Below, piece by piece: positions 34,361-43,154 of a stretch of 64,000 nt of DNA. Numbering within the stretch: the stretch's first letter is position 1; each line of letters starts with the position of its first letter. Both the position numbers and the translations under genes were made by a program. Origin of the DNA: Nonlabens antarcticus (GTDB lineage: Bacteria; Bacteroidota; Bacteroidia; Flavobacteriales; Flavobacteriaceae); assembly GCF_015356755.1 (NCBI RefSeq), contig NZ_JADFCO010000065.1, positions 496,001 through 560,000 of the forward strand. The letters run 5' to 3'. A model generated the notes under the pieces. It searched no databases, was not told where the DNA came from, and saw only the letters and a program-made list of their open reading frames with translations.

Positions 34361-36610
34361 TTAGAAATTAAACCCCAGTCTCACGTAAAACTCATCATCG
34401 CTCTGCTGTGGGCTGAAACTATATTTAAGCTCTAGGGGACCCAAAAATGTCTCAATACCATAACCAAGGGCAAACCCTGAATACTGCGTTTTACGGTACC
34501 AGTCGTTCATTTCAAAAAGATCGTCGTCCACACTGGCAAAATTTGCACTGGCCACAAGGTGGTTCTTCCTAAATAATTCATAATCAATCTCAAACAAGGT
34601 ACGGATCATCGTGTTGCCTCCTAAACTTAAAAAATCATACCCATAAAACGGAATGATATTGTTGATGCGACGCGCTCCATAGCCTCCTAAAAAGAAGTCC
34701 AGCGAGGAATCCTCCTGATTACCTATAGTTATACCTACATGACCTGTGCCTCTCAAGCTAAATTTTCCCAATGCATAGGCGTATCCTATCTGCAGCTGGG
34801 CGATAGAATACTCACTAAAATCTTCTTTTAATATGTCATTTAATAGATATAAATGGAAATCTGCATCTACTTTAAAACCAGACGATGGAAAGAAACTATT
34901 ATCATAGGTGTCGTACAATGCTTTTCCATAAATACTTGCTGTTGTGCTATTTTGAAAATCTGTACGAGTGTTCATGGCGTTGCCCGTGAGTAAAGTATTG
35001 GTATATATATCAAGCGTTTTGAGCTCTGCACCTAGAATCACGTTGAAACCTTGATCCAGCCTGGTTTGTAGAAAAAACTGCTGCGTCCAGTCATGATATT
35101 CTACATCAATACTGTTAACGCCACTAATGGGTAAGCTTCCTGTTATGGAACCTGCAAAATCTGCTGGAATATCTTTCTCAAACTGTGTAAATTCACTGTG
35201 CAATCCTACTGACCAGTAATCCCCTTTATCAATATAATAGTCTGCAACGTAGCGTACATTATCTCCTAGGATAGCATCAACAGAAACCACATCATTATCA
35301 AATAAAACGTTCTTACGCGTTAGGTTAACAAGGGCAGCACTGCGCAACAGCTCATCATAATGAAGACTCAATCGCAAATAGTTGCGTACTGAGGATTCCT
35401 CAACGGTTACTCGCAATTCTGTTCCTTGCGCATGCGGGATGAGTTCGTAATTTATCTTGGAAAAATTATTTGTCGCTTGCAGGTTGTTGACTCCATTTTT
35501 TATATCCTCATAGGTAGTAAAGTCGGGCGTATTTAACTTGAATTTCCCGACGACATAAGATCGAGTATAGCGCTCGTTGCCGTTAACCACAATGTTGCTT
35601 AAATAGATTCTGTCGCTGGAGGATGTTTTAAGTTCGGGCTTTGAATAACCAGGCGTGGCGATTCTGGCAAGTTGGTAAATTTTGAGTTGGGCAGCAATTT
35701 CTCCTTTTTCAATAATGGCTGCGCCCTGATCAAAAGAAATAACGCTGAAGTCCTTAATGTTGGGAGCAATATAGATGTCTGTCTTAGGACCTTTGATTTT
35801 CATATCGTTAATCGTCCTAAAATTATTGATTTGAGTCAGTATGCTAAAAGCATCATTAAGCTCATCAAGTGATTTAAAATCGTCTTGAACATCTACACCT
35901 ACTATGATATCCATTCCTTTGGCTCTTAATTTTTCAATGGGATAGTTATCTGTAACACCGCCATCAATAAGCATGCGATTATCAATTTGAACTGGCGCAA
36001 ATAGCGACGGTAATGCTCCGCTAGCATTAACAGCTCTAGGTAAATAGCCAGAATCTAAAATAATTTCTTGTCCGGTCTCAATATCGGTTGCGATACAGAA
36101 AAAAGGGATGGGTAATTTGTCAAATTCTGAGATATCATTAACGTGAGAAAGTAATTGTGATAGCAAATTATAAACGTTCTGACCTTTACTTAAAGAGTTA
36201 GGAAGCTTAACCTTAAAATCTTCAAAAGGTAAGGTTACCGCATATCTTTCATTCTCACGACGTTCATAGGACGTCTTTGCACTACGCGGGATCTCGTCTG
36301 AGATAATGTTATTAAAATTCGTTTTAACAAATATGGAGTCGATTTGCTTCCCAGTATATCCAGAAGCATATAGAGATCCAACAATGGCACCCATACTCGT
36401 TCCAGCGATATAATCGATTTTAATTCCTAAGGAATCTATGACTTTCAAGGTTCCTATATGCGCGAGACCTTTTGCACCACCGCCAGAAAGAACCAGCCCG
36501 ATTTTCTGGCTGCCATCAAACGTGATTAAGGAGTCTTTCAAACGAGCGTCCTGCGCGGTGCACATCTGTCCGAACATAACAATCAAAAGAAAAACACCGA
36601 TTCTATTCAC
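34361..36610 (-). CDS. Patatin-like phospholipase with C-terminal outer-membrane barrel
   Basis: 749 residues, GTG start at 36610. Signal peptide (cut after C-T-A), then a patatin domain with oxyanion loop G-G-G-A-K-G (about 43-48), nucleophile S72 in G-T-S-M-G and catalytic D216 in D-G-G, so the Ser-Asp dyad is intact. A POTRA-like domain follows (about 330-410), then a BamA/Omp85-type 16-strand barrel to the C-terminal G-F-N-F. This is the plan of type Vd autotransporter lipases (PlpD-like) and their Bacteroidota relatives, placing a lipase at the outer membrane. It overlaps the end of uvrC by 8 bases, an incidental pairing functionally. Confidence 0.88.
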   Translation of the reverse strand: MNRIGVFLLIVMFGQMCTAQDARLKDSLITFDGSQKIGLVLSGGGAKGLAHIGTLKVIDSLGIKIDYIAGTSMGAIVGSLYASGYTGKQIDSIFVKTNFNNIISDEIPRSAKTSYERRENERYAVTLPFEDFKVKLPNSLSKGQNVYNLLSQLLSHVNDISEFDKLPIPFFCIATDIETGQEIILDSGYLPRAVNASGALPSLFAPVQIDNRMLIDGGVTDNYPIEKLRAKGMDIIVGVDVQDDFKSLDELNDAFSILTQINNFRTINDMKIKGPKTDIYIAPNIKDFSVISFDQGAAIIEKGEIAAQLKIYQLARIATPGYSKPELKTSSSDRIYLSNIVVNGNERYTRSYVVGKFKLNTPDFTTYEDIKNGVNNLQATNNFSKINYELIPHAQGTELRVTVEESSVRNYLRLSLHYDELLRSAALVNLTRKNVLFDNDVVSVDAILGDNVRYVADYYIDKGDYWSVGLHSEFTQFEKDIPADFAGSITGSLPISGVNSIDVEYHDWTQQFFLQTRLDQGFNVILGAELKTLDIYTNTLLTGNAMNTRTDFQNSTTASIYGKALYDTYDNSFFPSSGFKVDADFHLYLLNDILKEDFSEYSIAQLQIGYAYALGKFSLRGTGHVGITIGNQEDSSLDFFLGGYGARRINNIIPFYGYDFLSLGGNTMIRTLFEIDYELFRKNHLVASANFASVDDDLFEMNDWYRKTQYSGFALGYGIETFLGPLELKYSFSPQQSDDEFYVRLGFNF

Positions 36611-38402
36611 TATGCTCTTTATAAAAGTCTACTATTTTTTGTGCTCTACTATTTCCTACCACAAGGATTAGTTCCTGCTTTGTGGCCTGCTTTATTCTTT
36701 TTACAGATCTAAAATGGCGCAACAGTTCAACGGTTGTTTTTTCACCTATTCCTGGAATTTCATCTAATTCTGTCTCGATCGACTGTTTGCTGCGCTTATT
36801 TCTGTGATGTGAGATACCAAAACGGTGCGCTTCATTACGCATTTGCTGGATAACCTTCAATGTTTCAGACCTTTTATCTAAATATAAAGGTACGGGATCA
36901 TTAGGGTAAAATAACTCTTCAAGTCTTTTTGCAATTCCTATGATAGGGATTTTACCTCTCAAACCTAGTCTTTCTAGAGCGGTTACACCGCTGGAAAGTT
37001 GACCTTTTCCTCCATCAACAATAACAAGTTGCGGCAGCGGTTCGTCCTCTTCCAGCAATCTGCGGTATCTTCTATAAACCACTTCTTCCATACTGGCAAA
37101 ATCATCAGGCCCCTCGACAGTTTTAATATTGAAATGCCGGTAATCGCTTTTGCTGGGTTTTCCATTTTTGAAAACAACACAAGCGGCCACTGGATTAGTG
37201 CCTTGAATGTTTGAGTTATCAAAACATTCCATGTGACGCGGTTCTTCATCCAGACGTAGATCTGCTTTCATCTGGATCATGAGACGATTAACGTGTCGGT
37301 CTGGATCAACGATTTTAATAGTTTTGAATTGCTCCTGACGAAAGAATTTAGCATTGCGTTCTGACAATTCTACCAGACGTTTTTTATCGCCCAGCTTTGG
37401 AACGGTAACTTTAATGTGTTCTCCTAGATCTACCGGGAATTGAGTATAAATTTCAGTGCTTTGAGAATCAAATCTATTTCTCAATTCTATGATGGCTAGT
37501 TGCAGCAAGCTAGCATCGCTTTCATCCAGTTGTTTTTTTAATTCCATGGTGTGTGCTCTGGTAATCGCGCCGTGATTGATCTGGATATAATTGACATAAC
37601 CAGCTGCCTCATCGCTTACTACTGTGAAAATATCGACATTAGAAATATTAGGGTTTACAATGGTTGATTTTGCTTGGTATCTGGTAAGGATATCTAATTT
37701 ATCCTTGATAATTTGCGCTTCTTCAAACTCCATATTTACCGCTAGTTCTTTCATTAGGTTATGAAAGTGCTGTACTGCGTCTTTAAAATCTCCTTTAACA
37801 ATATTCCGGATCGCCTCAATATTCCTGTTATAAGCAACTTCTGTTTGAAGTGCTACACAGGGACCTTTACAGTTGCCAATATGATATTCCAGACACAATT
37901 TATATTTACCAGCTTGGATTTTTTCTTCTTGCAAATCATATTTACAAGTTCTGATGGGATATAAGGTTTTAACAAGCTCCAGTAAGGTGCGTACCGTCCT
38001 AACACTGGTATAGGGTCCAAAGTATTCACTGCCATCCTTGATCATCCTGCGGGTTAGGAAAACACGAGGAAAACGCTCGTTTTTTATACATAACCAGGGA
38101 TACGTTTTATCATCCCTGAGCATGATATTATACTTAGGATTTCTGGATTTAATAAGACTGTTTTCCAGTAGCAGCGCATCGGTCTCTGTTTGAACCACAA
38201 TGTGTTCAATACGCACAATCTTTTTGACCATCGTAGAAATGCGATAGCTGTCATGATTTTTGTTGAAATAGGAGGAGACTCTCTTTTTGAGCTGTTTCGC
38301 TTTTCCTACATAGAGAAGTCTCTCACTTTTGTCAAAGTATAAATAAACTCCTGGAGATAAGGGCAGTGTTTGAATCTGAACCTCTAGTGGTGGTACTTCC
38401 AT
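36603..38402 (-). CDS. uvrC: Excinuclease ABC subunit C
   Basis: Makes both incisions around a DNA lesion with UvrB in nucleotide excision repair. 599 residues. Order: GIY-YIG nuclease (P-G-V-Y-L-Y-F ... Y-V-G-K-A-K-Q-L-K-K-R), UvrB-binding UVR helix pair (about 210-245), RNase H-like endonuclease with E-C-F-D-N-S-N-I-Q-G and V-D-G-G-K-G-Q-L, and helix-hairpin-helix pair around I-P-G-I-G-E-K-T. mfd, the other repair gene in this window, is 15 kb away. A TACCTTTA box lies 7 nt before the start. Confidence 0.96.
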   Translation of the reverse strand: MEVPPLEVQIQTLPLSPGVYLYFDKSERLLYVGKAKQLKKRVSSYFNKNHDSYRISTMVKKIVRIEHIVVQTETDALLLENSLIKSRNPKYNIMLRDDKTYPWLCIKNERFPRVFLTRRMIKDGSEYFGPYTSVRTVRTLLELVKTLYPIRTCKYDLQEEKIQAGKYKLCLEYHIGNCKGPCVALQTEVAYNRNIEAIRNIVKGDFKDAVQHFHNLMKELAVNMEFEEAQIIKDKLDILTRYQAKSTIVNPNISNVDIFTVVSDEAAGYVNYIQINHGAITRAHTMELKKQLDESDASLLQLAIIELRNRFDSQSTEIYTQFPVDLGEHIKVTVPKLGDKKRLVELSERNAKFFRQEQFKTIKIVDPDRHVNRLMIQMKADLRLDEEPRHMECFDNSNIQGTNPVAACVVFKNGKPSKSDYRHFNIKTVEGPDDFASMEEVVYRRYRRLLEEDEPLPQLVIVDGGKGQLSSGVTALERLGLRGKIPIIGIAKRLEELFYPNDPVPLYLDKRSETLKVIQQMRNEAHRFGISHHRNKRSKQSIETELDEIPGIGEKTTVELLRHFRSVKRIKQATKQELILVVGNSRAQKIVDFYKEHSE

Positions 38403-38409
38403 AGCAGGG

Positions 38410-38417
38410 TAAAGGTA
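38410..38417 (-). promoter_or_regulatory. Candidate -7 box TACCTTTA for uvrC
   Basis: One mismatch to TAnnTTTG on the minus strand, 7 nt before ATG 38402, implying a leader of only a few bases. Confidence 0.4.
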
Positions 38418-38591
38418 ACAATTTTACAGGCTAGACCGCAGAAAGAAATCTTAATTGGACGTCAAATTGTCACTCAATTTTTACCATTTATCGTAAAAGT
38501 AGATGACAGAATATACTCGCTTTCAAAAACAATTCCCATCGGTTATTTGAATGGCAATACATTTTGTAAATTGGTTCATAAAACCGAATTC

Positions 38592-38885
38592 ATGTCAAAA
38601 TTTAGTGAGATTATTGCAGATGAGGTCCCAGTGTTAGTTGATTTTTACGCAACCTGGTGTGGTCCATGTCAAACCATGATGCCCGTCCTAGAACAATTAA
38701 AAAAAGAAATGGGTGACAATGTAAAAATCATCAAAGTGGATGTTGATAAGAATAAACCATTAGCTACAAAATTTAATGTACGCGGTGTCCCAGCATTTCT
38801 GATTTTTAAGGATGGAAAACAGATTTGGCGTGGCGGCGGTGTACAGCCTTTAAGTGAATTAAAATCTAGAATAGAGAGGGCCTAG
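38592..38885 (+). CDS. Thioredoxin
   Basis: Small cytoplasmic dithiol reductant. 97 residues from ATG 38592 with active site A-T-W-C-G-P-C-Q-T-M and cis-Pro in R-G-V-P-A-F-L-I-F. The frame is open to an ATG-like codon 45 bases earlier, but the extra residues do not resemble thioredoxin and overlap the likely promoter (TTG followed by TAAATTGG). A little shorter than E. coli thioredoxin, lacking part of helix 1; the C-terminus is complete. No signal peptide. Likely one of several thioredoxins in the genome. Confidence 0.9.
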   Translation: MSKFSEIIADEVPVLVDFYATWCGPCQTMMPVLEQLKKEMGDNVKIIKVDVDKNKPLATKFNVRGVPAFLIFKDGKQIWRGGGVQPLSELKSRIERA

Positions 38886-38970
38886 AATTCATTTAAAAGC
38901 CGATGAAGACCGTTTGTCCTGTTTGATTACCGTTCATCATAATTTGCCTTTCTCAATGCGAGAACTCTTG

Positions 38971-38978
38971 TAGATTTG
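38971..38978 (+). promoter_or_regulatory. -7 box TAGATTTG for the alpha/beta hydrolase
   Basis: Exact TAnnTTTG, 24 bases before ATG 39003; an in-frame TTG at 38976 lies within it and is not the start. Confidence 0.5.
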
Positions 38979-39002
38979 AGTAAACATAAAACACTAACAA
39001 TC

Positions 39003-40400
39003 ATGAAAACGACACTCAATATTGCGGTTTGGATCGTGATTCTTTTATTCTCGTTTCTTTTAAATGCTCAAGAATATGAAGGTTCATGGACGGGATCCAT
39101 TCAAAACATGCCACTCGTATTTGAAATCACTCAAACGGATGCAGGCTATACCGCAAAAATGCAAAGTCCTACGCAGTCCAAAACGTTCCTACCTATGGAT
39201 ACCGTCGTAGTAAAAGAGGATGGTATAACACTAACACTAAATGCCTACAAAATATCATATACAGGTAAGTTGCAGGATGGGATGATCATGGGATCTTTTA
39301 CCCAGGGAGGTGGGTCTGGAGAATTGAACTTAGAAAATAAAGCCTATGTTGAGAAGCAAGTTAATAGGCCTCAAGAGCCTAAGGCGCCTTTTCCTTATCT
39401 TGTAGAAGAAGTAAGTTTTGAAAATCCTAAAGCAAACAATATCAAACTGGCGGGAACATTGACACTGCCAGGTAATGAAAAGAATCCGACAGTTGCTATC
39501 ATGATTTCTGGCTCTGGACCACAGGACCGTAATGAAGAATTATTTGATCACAAACCATTTATGGTGATAGCAGATCATTTGACTAAGAATGGAATCGCCG
39601 TTTTGAGATATGATGATCGTGGTGTCGCGCAATCTGAAGGTACTCAAGATAATGCCACAAGCGCAGATTTTGCTACAGACGTAGAAGCTGCCATAGCTTA
39701 TTTAAAAACGCGCAACGATATTAATAAAAAGGAAATAGGCTTGATAGGGCATAGCGAGGGCGGTTTAATAGCTCCCATTGTCATCTCAAACAACCCTGCG
39801 GATGTTGCATTTTTTATATCTCTTGCAGGTACAGGTATCAGGGGTGATAAAGTGCTATTACCACAGATGAGAAGAAATGCAGAACTGCAAGGTTCTGATC
39901 CAAGTGATATTGATTTTGAAATGATGATGATAAAAGAAATCATTGATGAGATTGTTGCCTCAACTGACGCTACGGAAGAAGATCTCCAAACCAAAATTAT
40001 TGCCATTGTTCAAAAAAATGCTGCAATCGCGCCAGAAAATCTGAAGACCACTTACACACAGGAATATGCTACTAATTTAGCAAAGCAATTTGGTGGAGCG
40101 TGGTTTCGGTATTTTATGACTTACGATCCGGCAGAAAACCTGCAGAAAGTTAAAATTCCTGTATTGGCGTTAAATGGATCATTAGATTACCAGGTGATTC
40201 CAGAGCTAAACTTGCCTGGCATAAAGTCCGCTTTCGAGAAAGCTAAAAACACAGATGTTACCATAAAAATATTACCAGGATTAAACCATTTGTTTCAAAA
40301 CGCGATAACGGGAGGCGGTGGAGAATATCAGCAGATCGAGGAAACTTTTGACCCACAGACATTAAACTTAATCTCCAGCTGGATCAATGAAAGGTTTTAA
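39003..40400 (+). CDS. Secreted alpha/beta hydrolase
   Basis: 465 residues from ATG 39003. Signal peptide (hydrophobic 8-21, cut after L-N-A-Q), then a beta-rich N-terminal domain of about 100 residues (E-G-S-W-T-G-S-I opening), then the alpha/beta hydrolase with oxyanion segment M-I-S-G-S-G-P-Q-D-R-N-E, nucleophile G-H-S-E-G-G and a late catalytic His in P-G-L-N-H-L-F. Peptidase or esterase acting outside the cytoplasm; the substrate is not clear. A degenerate palindrome copy reads S-A-F-E-K-A-K near the end. A strong terminator follows directly. Confidence 0.85.
   Translation: MKTTLNIAVWIVILLFSFLLNAQEYEGSWTGSIQNMPLVFEITQTDAGYTAKMQSPTQSKTFLPMDTVVVKEDGITLTLNAYKISYTGKLQDGMIMGSFTQGGGSGELNLENKAYVEKQVNRPQEPKAPFPYLVEEVSFENPKANNIKLAGTLTLPGNEKNPTVAIMISGSGPQDRNEELFDHKPFMVIADHLTKNGIAVLRYDDRGVAQSEGTQDNATSADFATDVEAAIAYLKTRNDINKKEIGLIGHSEGGLIAPIVISNNPADVAFFISLAGTGIRGDKVLLPQMRRNAELQGSDPSDIDFEMMMIKEIIDEIVASTDATEEDLQTKIIAIVQKNAAIAPENLKTTYTQEYATNLAKQFGGAWFRYFMTYDPAENLQKVKIPVLALNGSLDYQVIPELNLPGIKSAFEKAKNTDVTIKILPGLNHLFQNAITGGGGEYQQIEETFDPQTLNLISSWINERF
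40229..40243. repeat. Degenerate palindrome CGCTTTCGAGAAAGC in the hydrolase gene
   Basis: One mismatch at the centre; read as A-F-E-K-A. Confidence 0.6.
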
Positions 40401-40416
40401 TTCATTTTAAACTCAA

Positions 40417-40447
40417 GCCTCGATTTAAAAATATCGAGGCTCTTTTT
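40417..40447 (+). terminator. Intrinsic terminator abutting the next start codon
   Basis: Stem GCCTCGAT / ATCGAGGC around an 8-base loop, then TCTTTTT, whose last T is immediately followed by ATG 40448 of the LytS-type kinase. Confidence 0.85.
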
Positions 40448-41494
40448 ATGAAATTATCCAAGAACTATCTTTACTGGTTGTTACAAATTATAGGCTGGGG
40501 TATACCATTCCTACTTAACGCATTTGCCAAATTATTTGTAGGCGATTTTGCGCTTTCCACAAGCTATATATTTTTTGAGACCGCTAGTATCATGTTTATT
40601 GGGATTGCAGTCTCACACTTTTTTAGGTATGTTTTTAAATATTGCATAAAATGGAAAGAGTGGAGCTGGACCAAGTTTTTCCTAACTGCGATCCTTCTAT
40701 TGTTTTGCGCAACAATCATGTCCGTTTTAGTAGAAGTCTTCTGCTCATTTTGGTATCAATTATTGAAAGGTGAAGCTTTGGAAAGATCGTCAATGGACTA
40801 CTTTATTTCTTATGCAAATAGCTTCATCTACTTACTTTTTTGGCTCACTTTATATCTGTTAATCAACTTTATTTTAAGTAGCCAACAGATAAAAATGGAG
40901 CGATTAAAACTGGAGAATATCGCTAAGGAAAGCCAGCTGAACATATTAAAAGGGCAGATAAATCCGCATTTTATGTTCAACAGCCTCAACAACATACGAG
41001 GTCTCATGCTGGAAGATGTGGATAAGGCGAGAGATATGTTGACACAGCTTTCTGAGATGTTGCGGTTTTCGCTTTCGCGGAAGGATGATGATTACGTCCC
41101 ACTAAGAGAAGAGGTTGCCGTGGTACGCAACTACATTGCATTGTCAAAAATACAGCTGGAAGAGAGACTCCAGTATGAGGAAATAATAGCTCCAGGAACA
41201 CTCTCTATAGAAGTGCCACCCATGTTGATCCAGATGCTGATTGAAAACGCGATCAAACATGGAATAAACACGATGAAGGCTGGTGGTAAAGTCACGCTGG
41301 AAATAGAAAAAAAGGAGGGTCAATTAATCATCCAGATAACTAACGATGGAAGTTTGACTGGAAACAAAGCGAGTACGAAAATAGGAATCCATAATATTCA
41401 ACAGCGCTTGAAGCTCTTGTACAATCACGAGGCCAGTTTTACCCTGACACAAAATGAGACTGGGGTAATAGCGACCGTTCAAATACCGGTGTGA
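40448..41494 (+). CDS. LytS-type (His_kinase family) sensor histidine kinase
   Basis: 348 residues. N-terminal membrane region with four helices (opening Y-L-Y-W-L-L-Q-I-I-G-W-G, typical of the family), a coiled segment, the phosphoacceptor motif G-Q-I-N-P-H-F-M-F-N-S-L-N-N-I-R (about 175-190) and a HATPase domain with L-I-E-N-A-I-K-H-G and G-I-H-N-I-Q-Q-R-L. All catalytic motifs look intact. Signals for this class are mostly unknown. The start follows the upstream terminator with no room for a leader. The stop overlaps the response regulator's ATG by one base (TGATG). Confidence 0.92.
   Translation: MKLSKNYLYWLLQIIGWGIPFLLNAFAKLFVGDFALSTSYIFFETASIMFIGIAVSHFFRYVFKYCIKWKEWSWTKFFLTAILLLFCATIMSVLVEVFCSFWYQLLKGEALERSSMDYFISYANSFIYLLFWLTLYLLINFILSSQQIKMERLKLENIAKESQLNILKGQINPHFMFNSLNNIRGLMLEDVDKARDMLTQLSEMLRFSLSRKDDDYVPLREEVAVVRNYIALSKIQLEERLQYEEIIAPGTLSIEVPPMLIQMLIENAIKHGINTMKAGGKVTLEIEKKEGQLIIQITNDGSLTGNKASTKIGIHNIQQRLKLLYNHEASFTLTQNETGVIATVQIPV
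41070..41084. repeat. Degenerate palindrome in the LytS-type kinase gene
   Basis: CGCTTTCGCGGAAGG, read as L-S-R-K just after L-R-F-S; a decayed copy or a chance match. Confidence 0.5.
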
Positions 41495-42111
41495 TGAAGA
41501 CAATTACCGCAATAATTGTAGGGGATTCAAGACTCGCCCGCAACGAGCTCAAAGAACTTTTGAAACCGCGCCAACATATCCAGCTTCTGGGCGAATCAGA
41601 AAATGTAGAACAAGCTTTTCAATTGATTATAGAAATGAAACCGGATCTTATTTTCCTAGATATCAATATGCCAGAAAAAAATGGCTTTGAATTGTTAGAA
41701 ATGCTCGACGATGTTCCAATTGTTATTTTCACAACTGCTTATGACGAGTATGCCATTAAATCCTTTGAATACAACGCCTTCGACTATTTGTTGAAACCAA
41801 TTAGCAAGGAACGATTTGCCAAAGCTATAGAAAAAGTAACTCCCCATTTAGAAGGGAAAGCCAAGTCTAATTCCCATCAATTAACACCAGAAAGTCAGCT
41901 GTTTATTAAAGATGGCGACAACTGCTGGATCGTAAAACTAAGCGAGATCTCTATTTTTGAAGTAGACGGTAATTACACTAAAGTCTTTTGGGGGAACAAT
42001 AAACCCATGATCTATAAATCACTCAACCAGATTGCAGAAAAGCTGGATGAATCGAAATACTTCAGGGCAAACCGGCAGCAGATTATTAATTTAGATCATT
42101 TTAAAGAATGA
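41494..42111 (+). CDS. LytTR-family response regulator, C-terminally broken
   Basis: 205 residues from ATG 41494. Receiver domain with phosphoacceptor D56 in L-I-F-L-D-I-N-M-P and K-P at the end of the domain, then a LytTR DNA-binding domain (from about 118). The acidic pocket that usually reads V-D-D-E is V-G-D-S here. The LytTR domain stops after F-R-A-N-R-Q-Q-I-I-N-L-D-H-F-K-E, some 35 residues short. Just after the stop, in the +1 frame, 42110-42172 encodes the usual family ending E-V-S-R-R-Q-T-L-K-F-K-E-Q-L. So an internal deletion with frameshift has removed the middle of the DNA-binding domain. Paired with the kinase upstream; probably non-functional as a DNA binder. Confidence 0.85.
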   Translation: MKTITAIIVGDSRLARNELKELLKPRQHIQLLGESENVEQAFQLIIEMKPDLIFLDINMPEKNGFELLEMLDDVPIVIFTTAYDEYAIKSFEYNAFDYLLKPISKERFAKAIEKVTPHLEGKAKSNSHQLTPESQLFIKDGDNCWIVKLSEISIFEVDGNYTKVFWGNNKPMIYKSLNQIAEKLDESKYFRANRQQIINLDHFKE

Positions 42112-42172
42112 AGTTGCTGTTGAGGTTTCAAGAAGGCAAACCTTAAAGTTTAAAGAACAGCTAGGGTTTTAA
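42110..42172 (+). pseudogene. Out-of-frame C-terminal remnant of the LytTR domain
   Basis: Codons from GAA 42110 to TAA 42170-42172 give E-V-A-V-E-V-S-R-R-Q-T-L-K-F-K-E-Q-L-G-F, the characteristic end of flavobacterial LytTR regulators, displaced by one base from the upstream frame. Confidence 0.7.
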
Positions 42173-42294
42173 GAGGTGTGGTTCTTATCTTTATTTACTT
42201 GAGTAAAATGAACCTTAGATTCCGATTGTATTTCTAATTCTAAACTTTGTCTAGATTAATATACGGTTCGAAATCTGTTCAAACACGACCCATT

Positions 42295-42657
42295 ATGAAC
42301 GGTAAGAAAAATATTTTAGGAGAACGATTGATAGGTTGTTGCAGTGATCCCATGACCGGTTTTTATCGGGATGGATATTGTAGAACATCTGCAGAAGACC
42401 TAGGGACACATGTCGTATGTGCTGTCATGACGAGAGAGTTTTTGGATTATACAAAATCACGCGGCAATGATCTTTCCACACCTATTCCAGAATTTCACTT
42501 TCCAGGATTAGAACCTGGGGATAAATGGTGTTTATGCATTAATCGGTGGATAGAAGCAGAAAAAGCTGGTGTTGCACCGTACGTTGATCTCGCAGCCACT
42601 GATCAAAAAGCATTAGAATATACAAACATAAACGTTCTAAAAACCTATGCGCTATGA
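42295..42657 (+). CDS. DUF2237 family protein
   Basis: 120 residues from ATG 42295; an upstream in-frame TTG at 42247 would add 16 atypical residues. The family marks are visible: N-I-L-G-x-x-L-x-x-C-C, D-P-x-T-G-F-Y-R-D-G-Y-C, G-x-H-V-V-C-A-V-M-T-x-E-F-L and G-D-K-W-C-L-C-x-x-R-W. Six conserved Cys and a His suggest metal or thiol chemistry, but no function is established. The stop overlaps the ATG of the GreA/GreB-like gene by 4 bases (ATGA), so the two are translated together. Confidence 0.88.
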   Translation: MNGKKNILGERLIGCCSDPMTGFYRDGYCRTSAEDLGTHVVCAVMTREFLDYTKSRGNDLSTPIPEFHFPGLEPGDKWCLCINRWIEAEKAGVAPYVDLAATDQKALEYTNINVLKTYAL

Positions 42658-43154
42658 GTCGTGGATTTGTAAGGGAAGGTGATCAGGAGGAGCCGGTAGT
42701 AATACCGCCTAGAGCGATATTGCCTGATGCCGCGATTAATTATGTAACACCCGTTGGGAAACTGGAGCTTCAGGAAGAATTAACAGACCTCGAGAAAGAA
42801 TTGTCTGATCTGAAGAATGAAAACGAAACCGATTTACGCAGATCTCAAACCTTAATCCATGGTAAAATAAAACTACTCAAGGAGCGGTTAGCATCTGCCA
42901 GAGTGTTGAATCCAGAAGATCAAGCACAAGATGAAGTTAGATTTGGAGCTTTGGTGAAGTTTAAAAACCTCACGGTAAACTCAGTTCAAGAATTATCAAT
43001 TGTAGGAGTAGACGAGGCAGATGTTGCAAAGCGTAAAATTGCATTTACTACACCTATAGCAAGAGCGCTCGCAGGTTCAAAAAAAGATGAGGTAGTTACT
43101 TTCAAATTAGGCAGCGAAACTCGAGAACTCAAGATCCTGTCAATAAGCTACTAA
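42654..43154 (+). CDS. GreA/GreB-family transcription elongation factor
   Basis: 166 residues: N-terminal coiled-coil of two helices (about 40-85), then the FKBP-like C-terminal domain (about 95-166) ending K-I-L-S-I-S-Y. The opening M-S-R-G-F-V-R-E-G-D-Q-E-E and P-P-R-A-x-L-P are typical of the Bacteroidota GreB-like branch. Gre factors enter the RNA polymerase secondary channel and stimulate transcript cleavage using two acidic residues at the coiled-coil tip; the tip here has E-N-E-T-D. Operon with DUF2237; converges with the CBS gene one base after its stop. Confidence 0.88.
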   Translation: MSRGFVREGDQEEPVVIPPRAILPDAAINYVTPVGKLELQEELTDLEKELSDLKNENETDLRRSQTLIHGKIKLLKERLASARVLNPEDQAQDEVRFGALVKFKNLTVNSVQELSIVGVDEADVAKRKIAFTTPIARALAGSKKDEVVTFKLGSETRELKILSISY

